From Psychrobacter faecalis (GTDB lineage Bacteria > Pseudomonadota > Gammaproteobacteria > Pseudomonadales > Moraxellaceae): a DNA stretch of 64,000 nucleotides. The translations under genes were made by a program, and so were the position numbers. Numbering within the stretch: position 1 is the stretch's first letter; the number at the start of each line of letters is the position of its first letter. The notes beneath the pieces were generated by a model. It was not told the DNA's origin, made no database searches, and saw nothing but the letters and a program-made list of their open reading frames with translations. Shown here one piece after another: positions 50,222 to 59,505 of the stretch. The stretch covers positions 1 through 64,000 of the forward strand of contig NZ_JABAST010000013.1 in the NCBI RefSeq assembly GCF_016107575.1, given 5' to 3'.

Positions 50222-51463
50222 TTACATTTGCCGCTTCAACAAATAACCACCCAATATCGCACTGGCGATAATCGGTAATAACACCATTAATAATGGCGAG
50301 AATCCAGTCGCGAGCGAAACAAAGCCAACCAAGTCTTGCACATAACTAAACAGCAAGCCAAATAGCAATGCCACCACGATGCGTAAGCCCAAGCTATGCG
50401 TACGTAGTGAGCCAAAAACGAATGAGCAAGCGACAATTACCAGCGATAAAATCGATAATGGTGACAGCAGCTTTTGCCAAAAGGCCAGCTCATGACTTAA
50501 CGAGCGCGTGCCTTGCTGGCGCATAAATTGGCGATGCTCATATAACTGGGTCAATGATAAATCTTCGGCCTTACGAGTGAGTAAATACACCGACTCAGGG
50601 GCAAAAGGCAAACTCAAGGTATCTGACGGTGCGATAGCTTGGCTACTCTCAAAGCCCTGACCAATCATCAGCTTGGTCATATTATTCAGCTGCCACTCGT
50701 AACGGTATTGCTCGCTCGGCTTGCTGCTATCGGTATCTATCGGTTCGCGGCCGATATATTTGCCGCCCTCAGCATGAATAGCAGATTGCAGATTGCCATT
50801 ATTATCCAAATGCCAACGTTTAACTTCGCCGATATTGCCTTGCACATCGGCATAATCGATATATAAAATATCGCTGCCATCTGGCTTGGCACTGCCGTCT
50901 TTTGCACTCTCAAAGCGTGGCTGTACCGTCCAATAACCGCGTACCGAGGTGACAAGCGAGCTGTTATCTTCATCGTTAATCTCTTGCGCCAACTGATTCG
51001 AATGCGGTAGGACAAACTGATTAATCACCAATGCCAATAGCACAAAAATCAAGGCAGGCTGCAACACCCAGCCGACGATACGATAAACACTGACGCCAGC
51101 AGCGCGCATGACGACCAGCTCGCTTTTATTGGCCAATAAACCCAAACCGACCACGGCGCCAAGTAACGCGCCCGTTGGGATAAATTGCTCTAAAAAGTAA
51201 GGCGAGCGATAAAAGATATATTTAATCGCCTCGCCCATCGTATAGTTATCATCTAACGAATCTAGCTCAGACAAATAAGAAAATACCAGCTGCAATGCCC
51301 ACAAGCCTATAACCGCGCCGATGATGGCAAGCAAAGCGTTTAGTTTAACGTAACGGCTCAGCACTTTTAGATTGGTTGGTTTAGGCGCAAATTTCAGTTT
51401 GGCTTTTGGCGAATTTGGCTTTGATGAATTAGACGATGATGATTTAGAGAATAAAGCGCTCAT
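50222..51463 (-). CDS. lptG: LPS export permease LptG
   Basis: With LptF and LptB it forms the inner-membrane ABC transporter that drives lipopolysaccharide export. 413 residues: N-terminal Ser/Pro/Lys-rich extension (about 1-34), three transmembrane segments, a large periplasmic domain and three more segments. Visible motifs are LLGAVVGLGLLANKSELVVMRAAGVS and LSPLSILSLVIVACSFVFGSLR (partial, for position). Its ATG overlaps the lptF stop (TAATG). Confidence 0.93.
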   Translation of the reverse strand: MSALFSKSSSSNSSKPNSPKAKLKFAPKPTNLKVLSRYVKLNALLAIIGAVIGLWALQLVFSYLSELDSLDDNYTMGEAIKYIFYRSPYFLEQFIPTGALLGAVVGLGLLANKSELVVMRAAGVSVYRIVGWVLQPALIFVLLALVINQFVLPHSNQLAQEINDEDNSSLVTSVRGYWTVQPRFESAKDGSAKPDGSDILYIDYADVQGNIGEVKRWHLDNNGNLQSAIHAEGGKYIGREPIDTDSSKPSEQYRYEWQLNNMTKLMIGQGFESSQAIAPSDTLSLPFAPESVYLLTRKAEDLSLTQLYEHRQFMRQQGTRSLSHELAFWQKLLSPLSILSLVIVACSFVFGSLRTHSLGLRIVVALLFGLLFSYVQDLVGFVSLATGFSPLLMVLLPIIASAILGGYLLKRQM

Positions 51464-52779
51464 TAGGATTGTCCTCCTTGTGAGCCATTGCTTTTTTGGT
51501 CAATATTGCCTTGATGCTCGCTAACGGTTAACAGCTCATCTGGTTTGCGAAAGCGCAAACGATGTTGGACGCGGCTGCCCCAATTCATATAGAGCGCCAA
51601 TGCCATAAAGCCTAATACCAACCATGCATACGCCCAAACGCTAACACTGCCTTTACTCACCGCATTTTTGAGGGAAATAATACCCAGCGCACAGCTGACA
51701 AATAATAAAATCGATGGGAACAAGCGCAGCCAGCGACCTTGACGCGGACGTACTTGCGCCAGTGGCACGGCCAGCATCGGTGCAATAATCATCAGCCAAG
51801 GCAAAGCAAGACGATAGCCAAGCTCCCCTTGTGCCGCTCGTAATGCTTTTTCGCTATTCACTGCTGTACTGCCTGTTGCGGCTTGCCATAATGGACCAAT
51901 CGCTTGGGTTTCGATATTGGCTTCGGTGATGACTTCTTTAGAGGATTCGGTCAAGGTGATACGGTAGCGATCAAAGCCCACTTGATTGTATTTTAAACTG
52001 CCCGCGCCGACTTCATAGCGGCGACCTTGGAATAAGTCCAATTGGGTGACGCCGCTACTGCCGGTATCTACTTGCTGAGCGCGTTTGGCAAGGGTAATGG
52101 TATCTTTACTGATACTATTCTTGCCTATAAGGGCTTTTGGTAGCTCTGGAATATTGAGCTGCTCAGCAGTTTCTGGGTCGATATTATTATTTACATCAGC
52201 GGCCGCGTTTTTTGCTGCATTGCCTTTAGGCTTAGGCTCAGATTGTATCAATATCACATCTTGCAATTGCTTTTTATCATCACTCAAGCTGCCGACGTAC
52301 AAATGATAATTGCCACTACTGATAAACTGATTGGGGCGAATCAAATCAAAAGCGCTGGTCAATGCCTGTTGCTGCCAAACACTTTCCGATGAGCGTACGC
52401 CCCACGGTTTTCCAACAATAGATAAGGCCGCCTCTCCAACAAATAATGCCAATATCAATGGCGTCATCAAACGTCCAAGCTTACCGCGCGACACGCCGCT
52501 GGCATTAATCACCGCCATTTCTTGGTCAACATACAAGCGCCCGAATACTAGCATGAGCGCGATAAAAAATGCCAACGGTAGGATAAGCTCTAAAAAGTAG
52601 GGTAAATTATAACCAATGATGGTAAATAATAAGCTGATGTCCAGATTGCCTTCTGCGGCAATGCCAAAGTAACGGATTAAGCGGCCGCCGAGCATCATCA
52701 CCACTAAAAACCCCAACACCAAAGCGGTCGTTGAGGCAACTTGTTGAGTCATATAGCGGCGTAATATCACAATAGGCAC
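51463..52779 (-). CDS. lptF: LPS export permease LptF
   Basis: Partner of LptG. 438 residues with the family start VILRRYMTQQVASTTALVL and six transmembrane segments around a periplasmic domain of about 200 residues. AMLVFGRLYVDQEMAVINASG is conserved. The periplasmic part contains an Ala/Asn-rich stretch (about 190-210). It is translationally coupled to lptG. The promoter should lie in the divergent region before pepA. Confidence 0.93.
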   Translation of the reverse strand: MPIVILRRYMTQQVASTTALVLGFLVVMMLGGRLIRYFGIAAEGNLDISLLFTIIGYNLPYFLELILPLAFFIALMLVFGRLYVDQEMAVINASGVSRGKLGRLMTPLILALFVGEAALSIVGKPWGVRSSESVWQQQALTSAFDLIRPNQFISSGNYHLYVGSLSDDKKQLQDVILIQSEPKPKGNAAKNAAADVNNNIDPETAEQLNIPELPKALIGKNSISKDTITLAKRAQQVDTGSSGVTQLDLFQGRRYEVGAGSLKYNQVGFDRYRITLTESSKEVITEANIETQAIGPLWQAATGSTAVNSEKALRAAQGELGYRLALPWLMIIAPMLAVPLAQVRPRQGRWLRLFPSILLFVSCALGIISLKNAVSKGSVSVWAYAWLVLGFMALALYMNWGSRVQHRLRFRKPDELLTVSEHQGNIDQKSNGSQGGQS

Positions 52780-53362
52780 TCTTTAAAAAAGGTTGGTATG
52801 CGCACAATTTAGCGCAGTTTGACTGGCGCTACGTTATAAATAGTAGCGATAAAGATAACCGCTAATCCTAGCATATTTTGCTCAAAAATGGCTGTGAAAT
52901 GTGTTGGAAAACATTGTATGCATCTTGCTATAAGCCTTGATTGTTTGGTTCATAATAGCTAAAACTAACAAAGCCTACAGCGTATATAATTTATAAGAAT
53001 ACCTTAATCTAAGCGTGAATCTATTAACTATTTACGCCGTATGTTTGCTTTATACTATTTAGCAAAGTTTGTTTGTCCTTGGTATCCCTGAGCGCGCTTT
53101 TTTAGGTTTTGTTGCTAAACTACTGTTTCTGCCAAATTTAATTAGTATAAATACTTTAAACAGAACAAATAAATAGGCAGTCGATTCAAAAAATATAGGA
53201 TTGCTATATTGATAGCGACGCCGCGCTCGCTGCGCACTCGCCTCGCAATATGCTACACTATTGTGCTAGCTGCATAAGCAACGGCGTTTAAAAAGTATTA
53301 TTTTAAAAAGCACGAATACATTAATAAAATATGCATTTCATAACTCTAATAAGGATAATTAT
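52780..53362. other. Divergent intergenic region, lptF / pepA
   Basis: About 580 bases of AT-rich DNA. It contains a repeat-like block at about 53173-53287 with a GC-rich core. No gene. Confidence 0.5.
53173..53287. repeat. Candidate intergenic repeat block
   Basis: Begins ATAGGCAGTCGATTC, resembling the right end of the element at 39904-40050 (ATAGGCAGTCCGCTA), and holds a GC-rich core (CGACGCCGCGCTCGCTGC) in otherwise AT-rich DNA. No strong internal symmetry was found, so its limits are uncertain. I recognise the sequence type from Psychrobacter. Confidence 0.45.
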
Positions 53363-55015
53363 ATGAATATTAAATTAACGCAAACCCTGCCAAAAACCCA
53401 TACACAAAAAATACTTAAAAAAGAAGCCAAAAGTAAAGATGCCGCCTGTCTTGTGGTACTCATCGATGATAAGAAAAATATCTTAGCTGAAGCCACATTA
53501 AGCGATTATCAAAGCCGTATTAAGCAATTGATGGAAGTATCACATTTTAATGGTAAAGCCTGCGAAACCGTCGCTGATTATGCCTTGGCTGGTGATAAAA
53601 AAACGGCTAAAGAAAATCCAGTACAGCTGTTACTCGTCGGTGTGGGTAATATTGATAAGCTTAGTCATAGCGGCTTGCAGAAAATCGCTAATACCATTTA
53701 TCAAAGCACGCAAAAACGTGTTGACTCTATCACCGTTGCTTTAGGTGATGCGCTAGAAGAAAATCATTTCAGCCAGTTTGCTTTGAATTTACTCGCAGCA
53801 AGCTACCGTTTTGACAAATATAAATCTGAGCAAAACACGCCTGTTTTAACCGACATCTATTTACTTGCCGACCAGTCTTTGCAAGCGGCATTAGACTTTG
53901 CTCAAGCGGTATTCGCTGGTCAAAGCTTGACCCGTGATGTCGCCAATGAGCCGGGCAATATCTGCTTCCCAGCTTACATGGCCGAACAAGCCGAAGCGCT
54001 TGCCAAAGCTTATCCTGACTTATTAAAAGTCACCGTCTTGGGTGAAGATGAGATGTCAGCGCTGGGTATGAACTGCTTCTTAGCGGTTGCCCAAGGTTCA
54101 GCCAAAGAAGGTAAATTGGTATTGTTAGAGTACCGCGGTAAATCTAACTTTAGCGCTAAAGCCAGCGCTAGCAAAATCGCTAATAGCGGTGCAAAAGTAA
54201 CAGGCGGTCTAAAAGCCTTGGCAGATAAATTACCGACCAAAGCTGCTAGTAAAAAATCTGACAAAAACAGCGATGCAAAAACTGTCAATGATGATGCGCC
54301 TATCGTCTTAGTCGGTAAAGGCGTGACCTTTGATTCAGGCGGTATCTCAATCAAACCCGGTGCGGCGATGGATGAGATGAAATTTGATATGGGCGGTTCA
54401 GCCTCAGTACTCGGTACGATTAAAGCTTTATGTGAAGCGCGTCTACCAATTAATGTCGTTGGTGCGCTTGCTTGTGCGGAAAACATGCCATCAGGTGATG
54501 CCACGCGCCCTGGTGATATCGTCAAAGCCATGAATGGCAAGTCGGTTGAAATCTTAAATACCGATGCCGAAGGTCGTTTGGTGTTGGCCGATACGTTATG
54601 CTATGTACAGCGCTATAATCCAAAAGCCATTATTGATGTGGCAACGTTGACCGGCGCTTGTGTGGTTGCCTTAGGTCACGTGCGCTCAGCGGTATTTAGT
54701 AATGACGAAGACGTGTTATTTGAACTAGAAAACGCCAGTCATTTATCGGGCGATTTAATCTGGCATATGCCGTTAGATGATGAGTATCAAACACAGCTTG
54801 ACTCGCCTATCGCTGATATGCAAAACATCGGTGGTAAAGGTGGCGGGGCTATCACAGCCGCTTGTTTCTTATCTCGCTTCGTTGAAGAAGGTCAAGCATG
54901 GGCGCATTTGGATATCGCTGGTACGGCATGGAATTCTGGTCAAGACAAAGCAGCAACTGGTCGCCCTGTTCCGCTATTTATGCAATACCTCAAAAACAGC
55001 GCAAACAATGCCTAA
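53363..55015 (+). CDS. pepA: Leucyl aminopeptidase (M17)
   Basis: Dizinc/manganese aminopeptidase, also a DNA-binding factor in some bacteria. The catalytic region has KGVTFDSGGISIKPGAAMDEM, ALACAENMPSGDATRPGD and NTDAEGRLVLADTL (about residue 398). The protein is 550 residues, about 50 more than usual. The excess is a Lys/Ser/Ala-rich insertion (about residues 255-310) between N-terminal and catalytic domains. Followed by holC, as in other gammaproteobacteria. Confidence 0.94.
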   Translation: MNIKLTQTLPKTHTQKILKKEAKSKDAACLVVLIDDKKNILAEATLSDYQSRIKQLMEVSHFNGKACETVADYALAGDKKTAKENPVQLLLVGVGNIDKLSHSGLQKIANTIYQSTQKRVDSITVALGDALEENHFSQFALNLLAASYRFDKYKSEQNTPVLTDIYLLADQSLQAALDFAQAVFAGQSLTRDVANEPGNICFPAYMAEQAEALAKAYPDLLKVTVLGEDEMSALGMNCFLAVAQGSAKEGKLVLLEYRGKSNFSAKASASKIANSGAKVTGGLKALADKLPTKAASKKSDKNSDAKTVNDDAPIVLVGKGVTFDSGGISIKPGAAMDEMKFDMGGSASVLGTIKALCEARLPINVVGALACAENMPSGDATRPGDIVKAMNGKSVEILNTDAEGRLVLADTLCYVQRYNPKAIIDVATLTGACVVALGHVRSAVFSNDEDVLFELENASHLSGDLIWHMPLDDEYQTQLDSPIADMQNIGGKGGGAITAACFLSRFVEEGQAWAHLDIAGTAWNSGQDKAATGRPVPLFMQYLKNSANNA

Positions 55016-55065
55016 TCTGTTATTAATAATCTATTGGTAAAATACCAATTTATGAAAATGAATTT

Positions 55066-55554
55066 ATGAACATCAGTTTTTATATTTTAAGTGAGAGTAA
55101 AGCCCAAGATATCTTGGGCTTTATTTGTCAATTGACCCAAACCGCGCTGAACAAAAGCAGCCAACCGCTCTTGATTCTCATTGATAAAGATGATGAATTG
55201 CTATCGACGCTTGATGAAGCGCTATGGTCATATGATGGCGCAAGCTTTATACCGCATCAGCGACTTTTGCACGCTACTATTTCTGAGCCTAAAGATGCTA
55301 GTAAACCTGTGCAAGATAATAATGAGGCATTAGCCCCTGTTTTACTTAGCAGTTATATGCCAGCGGATTTTAAAGGTATTGTCCTAAATACCACCATCCA
55401 TCCTGTCAATCGTTTTATGGCAGCGACCAATAATGCCCAGCCTACTCGGGTGCTTGAGCTGATAAAACCTGACCCTGAGAGTACGCAAGAAGGTCGGCAT
55501 AAATACAAAGCCTATCAACAATTGGGCTACGAGCTGACCCATTTTAAGGTTTAA
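55066..55554 (+). CDS. holC: DNA polymerase III chi subunit
   Basis: Clamp-loader accessory subunit that contacts SSB. 162 residues with the family start FYILSESKAQDILGFICQLT, LLILIDKDDELLSTLDEALW and SFIPHQRL. It is 50 bases after pepA, the standard pepA-holC arrangement. The sequence between about 70 and 95 is a polar insertion. Confidence 0.88.
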   Translation: MNISFYILSESKAQDILGFICQLTQTALNKSSQPLLILIDKDDELLSTLDEALWSYDGASFIPHQRLLHATISEPKDASKPVQDNNEALAPVLLSSYMPADFKGIVLNTTIHPVNRFMAATNNAQPTRVLELIKPDPESTQEGRHKYKAYQQLGYELTHFKV

Positions 55555-55750
55555 TCGACAAACCTTATCTATTTTTTGTCTTAAAAAACACTTCTATTTT
55601 TTCACATTGTGCACTTTTACTTGACCTTATGTGCCTAGGTAGGCATGGGTTAAAGGTAGGCGTTTATCTTAAAAAAATGCTACCATCCTTCGATTACTTT
55701 TCCGTTCTATTATAAATTTTATATTTATTGACAAAGTCGAGGGTGTATAG

Positions 55751-56953
55751 ATGCGTTCATTGATTGCGATGTACCAGCGTATAGGGCTGGTGCCGCTTAT
55801 TATTATCGGTTTAATATTAGGCGTTTTGATTGGCTGGCTGGCGCCAAATATCGGTGTTGCGCTGGGCCTATTAGGGACGCTATTTGTCGGCGCCCTAAAA
55901 GCAGTCGCGCCGATATTGGTCTTTATTTTGGTCATGGCAGCGATTAGCCAACATCGCAGTGGCAATGAGGTGTATGTCAAACCGGTGTTGATTATGTATA
56001 TGTTCGGCACTTTTTTGGCAGCACTGACCGCCGTTGGCGCAAGCTTCTTATTCCCAACCGAGCTAATATTGGTCAATGCCAACATTGAGCAAGTACCCCC
56101 TGCTAACCTGCAAGAAGTACTCACCAACCTGCTGATGAATTTGGTTGCCAACCCTGTGCAGGCCATCGCTGATGCCAATTATATTGGTATTTTAGCGTGG
56201 GCAATCATCATTGGTTTTGCCCTACGTCAAGCCAGCGATACCGCGCGGGCGGTGGTCAGTGATTTTTCTGATGCCATCTCGCAAGTGGTCAAATGGGTCA
56301 TTGCGCTAGCGCCATTTGGTATTTTAGGCTTGGTTGCCAATACCGTCGCTGAGACAGGCTTTGCCGCCCTAGCAGGTTATGCGCGCATCTTGATGGTACT
56401 GGTCGGTTGTATGTTGTTTATTGCGCTAGTGGTCAACCCTATTATCGTCTTAGTTAAGACGGGTAAAAACCCTTTCCCACTGGTGTTTACTTGCCTGCGT
56501 GAATCAGGGATTACCGCGTTTTTTACCCGTTCATCAGCCGCTAACATTCCGGTTAATATGAACCTTGCACGTAAATTAGGTCTACACGAAGACACTTATT
56601 CAGTCACCATTCCGCTAGGTGCGACCATCAATATGGCCGGTGCGGCGATTACCATTAACGTCTTAACCCTAGCAGCAGCGCATACACTTGGTATCGAAGT
56701 AAGCTTTGCCTCAGCGCTACTACTAAGTTTGGTCGCAACGATTAGTGCTTGCGGCGCTTCTGGTGTGGCTGGTGGTTCGCTACTTTTAATTCCATTGGCA
56801 GCAAGCTTATTTAGTATTCCAAACGATATCGCCATGCAAGTGGTGGCAATTGGCTTTATCATCGGGGTGGTACAAGATTCCGCTGAAACTGCGCTAAACT
56901 CATCAACAGACGTCTTATTTACTGCTGCCGCTGATCCAAAATATGCGCGTTAG
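55751..56953 (+). CDS. sstT: Serine/threonine:Na+ symporter SstT
   Basis: Dicarboxylate/amino acid:cation symporter family (DAACS). 400 residues with eight or more transmembrane segments. The helical-hairpin motif [15 protein letters not shown] and [22 protein letters not shown] match SstT. No regulator adjacent. A terminator follows, shared with the convergent cbpM. Confidence 0.92.
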   Translation: MRSLIAMYQRIGLVPLIIIGLILGVLIGWLAPNIGVALGLLGTLFVGALKAVAPILVFILVMAAISQHRSGNEVYVKPVLIMYMFGTFLAALTAVGASFLFPTELILVNANIEQVPPANLQEVLTNLLMNLVANPVQAIADANYIGILAWAIIIGFALRQASDTARAVVSDFSDAISQVVKWVIALAPFGILGLVANTVAETGFAALAGYARILMVLVGCMLFIALVVNPIIVLVKTGKNPFPLVFTCLRESGITAFFTRSSAANIPVNMNLARKLGLHEDTYSVTIPLGATINMAGAAITINVLTLAAAHTLGIEVSFASALLLSLVATISACGASGVAGGSLLLIPLAASLFSIPNDIAMQVVAIGFIIGVVQDSAETALNSSTDVLFTAAADPKYAR

Positions 56954-57016
56954 TTATTAGTTATTGACGTTAGTTTTATTGAAAAACCGTCATTTTTAAA
57001 GCGGTATTTTTAATAG

Positions 57017-57048
57017 TATAAAGGGTCTCATTTAGAGACCCTTTTTTA
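57017..57048. terminator. Terminator between sstT and cbpM
   Basis: AAAGGGTCTC and GAGACCCTTTTTT pair around ATTTA. The plus-strand T run is strong, and the minus-strand run is weaker. Confidence 0.8.
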
Positions 57049-57072
57049 TGGATAATAATAAGACATTGGCTA

Positions 57073-57396
57073 TTATTTTAAATGCTCGACGTCTACTTCA
57101 ATCACTGGCATCTGCATATCAAGCTGGCGCTTAAATTGACGCAGCTGCTCAACCTCATCTAGTAACTCCAGTATTAAACCAATCGCTGGTACGCTGGCTT
57201 CAAAGTCACGGCTGAGGCGCGAGGCACGGCGCACGGTCGTCAACTGATAGCCAGTAAACTGCTGACGCTCTGGTACATCATATTCGATAATATTTTCTTC
57301 AAGCAATTCGATGACCCATTGGCGCTCTTGCCCACAGGCAGATACGAGCTCATCTAGGCTCAAGATAATGTCGGTAAATTCAGGCGAGTGTTTCAT
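57073..57396 (-). CDS. cbpM: Chaperone modulator CbpM
   Basis: 107-residue MerR-like protein that inhibits the J-protein CbpA by binding its J domain. LSLDELVSACGQERQWVIELLEE and RRASRLSRDFEASVPAIGLILELLDEVEQL (parts) match the family. It lies 130 bases downstream of cbpA, in the usual order. Confidence 0.86.
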   Translation of the reverse strand: MKHSPEFTDIILSLDELVSACGQERQWVIELLEENIIEYDVPERQQFTGYQLTTVRRASRLSRDFEASVPAIGLILELLDEVEQLRQFKRQLDMQMPVIEVDVEHLK

Positions 57397-57526
57397 AATG
57401 ATTATCCTCGTTTGCGCTTTATTTTATCGTATGGTCTTTATCTCTATTACAAGGCGATTATTCATGATTCATCACAGTTAAAAACTGATAGCACCAATCG
57501 TTAATAATAGCTGTTAATACCCGTCG

Positions 57527-58543
57527 TTAACGGCTGATACTGGTATCAGCAAACGCTTCTTTAAGCTGTTCATACGCTTTTATAGCCGCCTCGCTGCTGA
57601 CATCAGGATTGACGATATTTAAGGTTAAATATAGATTGCCCGCTTGCTTCGCAGGAATACCTTTACCTTTTAGGCGTAAATTGCTACCTGATTTGCTGTT
57701 TTTAGGAATCGTCACCCCAAGCGAGCCAGCTGGGGTATTAACGGTAATTTTTTCACCGAGCGCCGCTTCCCAAGGCGCAATATTAACGGTTTGATAAACA
57801 TCGGCGCCTTCAATACGGATATTACCAGCGTGACTGATTTTAACCTTTAAAAATAAATCGCCGTTTTTACCACCGCCGATACCAGCAGCCCCTTGTCCTG
57901 CTAAGCGGATTTGCTTGCCATCGGTGATACCTTTAGGAATTTTGATTTTAAGGGTTTTATTTTCATAATCGACCCTACCATTCGCCTGACGAACGGGCAC
58001 ATTTAACTTGATGCTATAGTCATCACCGCTATAGACCGAGGCCAAATCCACGGTAATCTCCGCATGTTGGTCTTGACCTTGACTGTCTTGCGCGCCAAAA
58101 CCGCCGCCAAACTGCTCAAAGCCGCTGCTTTGTGAGCGGCCACCAGTTTGTCCACGCGCACCGCGACCAAAGGCTGAAAAGATATCATCGAAGCGAAAAC
58201 CGCCACCACCATAAGCTTGACCTTCACCAAACTGATCATTGATGTCTTCCCAGCGAAAACCGCCTTGACCACCAGCCGATTGGCCACCAAAACCGCCAAA
58301 GCCACCAGCGCCGCCTGCACCAGCAAAAGGATTGTCTAGCATGGCATCATATTCTGCACGCTTATCTTTATCCCTAAGGGTTTCATAAGCATTGTTGATC
58401 TCCGCGATTTTATTATCAGCGTCTGGATCATCACTGACGTCAGGGTGATATTGGCGTACCAGCTTACGATATTTCTTTTTAATCTCAGCATCGCTGGCAT
58501 CTTTTTTGACGCCCAAAATGTCATAGTAATTTTTTTCTGCCAT
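57527..58543 (-). CDS. cbpA: DnaJ-class co-chaperone CbpA
   Basis: J-domain protein (DnaK co-chaperone, curved-DNA-binding). J domain with His33-Pro34-Asp35. A Gly/Phe/Gln-rich linker of about 100 residues follows, then the two C-terminal beta-sandwich domains. There is no zinc-finger domain, as in CbpA. The frame reaches 58558; ATG 58543 has GAGGAAAA upstream and starts MAEKNYYDILG (338 residues). Followed by cbpM. Confidence 0.94.
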   Translation of the reverse strand: MAEKNYYDILGVKKDASDAEIKKKYRKLVRQYHPDVSDDPDADNKIAEINNAYETLRDKDKRAEYDAMLDNPFAGAGGAGGFGGFGGQSAGGQGGFRWEDINDQFGEGQAYGGGGFRFDDIFSAFGRGARGQTGGRSQSSGFEQFGGGFGAQDSQGQDQHAEITVDLASVYSGDDYSIKLNVPVRQANGRVDYENKTLKIKIPKGITDGKQIRLAGQGAAGIGGGKNGDLFLKVKISHAGNIRIEGADVYQTVNIAPWEAALGEKITVNTPAGSLGVTIPKNSKSGSNLRLKGKGIPAKQAGNLYLTLNIVNPDVSSEAAIKAYEQLKEAFADTSISR

Positions 58544-59004
58544 GTTAATTTTCCTCAATATAAAAGCCTGTGAATAAGACTGCTATGCCAATGTAAACGA
58601 AACGATGGACCGGTTTGTATGAGAGCGATATAACGCATATAACGTCTGGTCGTTATCATTGTTATTGTCATCTACGTATCATCATAACAATAATAAACGG
58701 CCAACAACACCAACCCAAACTGTTAGACAAATAGATAGTTACCTTAAGTATAAAGGCTATATTTATAAGTAATAATGGAGATATTGTTAACAAAATTAAA
58801 GAGTGGTTAATAGGATTGAGCAGTGGAGAATCATAGATTTGCAGGCGTAACAGCGCCCTTTTGACCTTAGTAGTTCTTTTACATACCTGTAAGGGTATAA
58901 CAAGCTCTTTCTTGTAAAATGCCTTTATTATTTGTACTCGCAGGGAGTATGGGTAACATAGGCAAGAGTATCTGTCTATCTCATCAACAAGAAATAGGTA
59001 TTAA
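58544..59004. other. Divergent intergenic region, cbpA / RlpA-like gene
   Basis: About 460 bases with promoters for both genes expected. I see no convincing sigma-32 promoter for cbpA. A small ACAAG/CTTGT stem is near 58900. No gene. Confidence 0.4.
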
Positions 59005-59367
59005 ATGTCTTATTTAATCAAGTCTTTAGTCATCACTTTATCGCTACTGTTAAGTACGACTGTTTTTGCCGGCAACACCAGTTATTATGGTAGTAAGTTC
59101 CACGGCAAACGTACCGCAAGTGGCAGTATCTTCAATATGAACTCCCTCACCGCCGCGCATAAAACGCTGCCGTTTGGTACGAAGGTACAAGTGACCAACA
59201 AAAAGACAAAGCAGAGCGTAATCGTAAAAATTACTGATAGAGGACCTTATATTAAAGGTCGTATTTTGGATTTATCGAAAGCCGCTGCTGGTCAAATAAA
59301 CTGTGAACTTTGCACAACTACTATGAAAATACTGTCTTATGGAGATGGTAAATACCGGATGGAATAA
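59005..59367 (+). CDS. RlpA-like double-psi beta-barrel protein
   Basis: 120-residue secreted protein with a signal peptide (SLVITLSLLLSTTVFA, about residues 8-22) and a DPBB domain: YYGSKFHGKRTASGSIF, LTAAHKTLPFGTKVQV and ITDRGPYIKGRILDLSKAAA match RlpA. There is no lipobox Cys and no SPOR domain, so it is a minimal, probably periplasmic relative. A pair of cysteines is in CELC near residue 99. Peptidoglycan-cleaving activity is inferred from the family. Confidence 0.87.
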   Translation: MSYLIKSLVITLSLLLSTTVFAGNTSYYGSKFHGKRTASGSIFNMNSLTAAHKTLPFGTKVQVTNKKTKQSVIVKITDRGPYIKGRILDLSKAAAGQINCELCTTTMKILSYGDGKYRME

Positions 59368-59373
59368 TGGCAT

Positions 59374-59408
59374 AAAAAAGGGAGAGCTTAGGCTCTCCCT
59401 TTTTTTAT
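59374..59408 (+). terminator. Terminator of the RlpA-like gene
   Basis: AAAGGGAGAG and CTCTCCCTTT pair around CTTAGG, then a T run on the plus strand; A run at the other side suits the convergent ABC-F gene too. Confidence 0.85.
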
Positions 59409-59421
59409 ATCGACGAGTTTT

Positions 59422-59460
59422 TATAGTGGCTATATATAGTGACTATATATAGCCACTATA
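59422..59460. repeat. Perfect 18-bp palindrome with 3-base centre
   Basis: TATAGTGGCTATATATAG and its exact complement flank TGA, between the RlpA-like terminator and the end of the ABC-F gene. No T run follows, so it is not a usual terminator. Confidence 0.9.
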
Positions 59461-59505
59461 TTAAGCGCTTAAATAATCACGCTGTCACCTTGCCGTGACA
59501 ACTTT

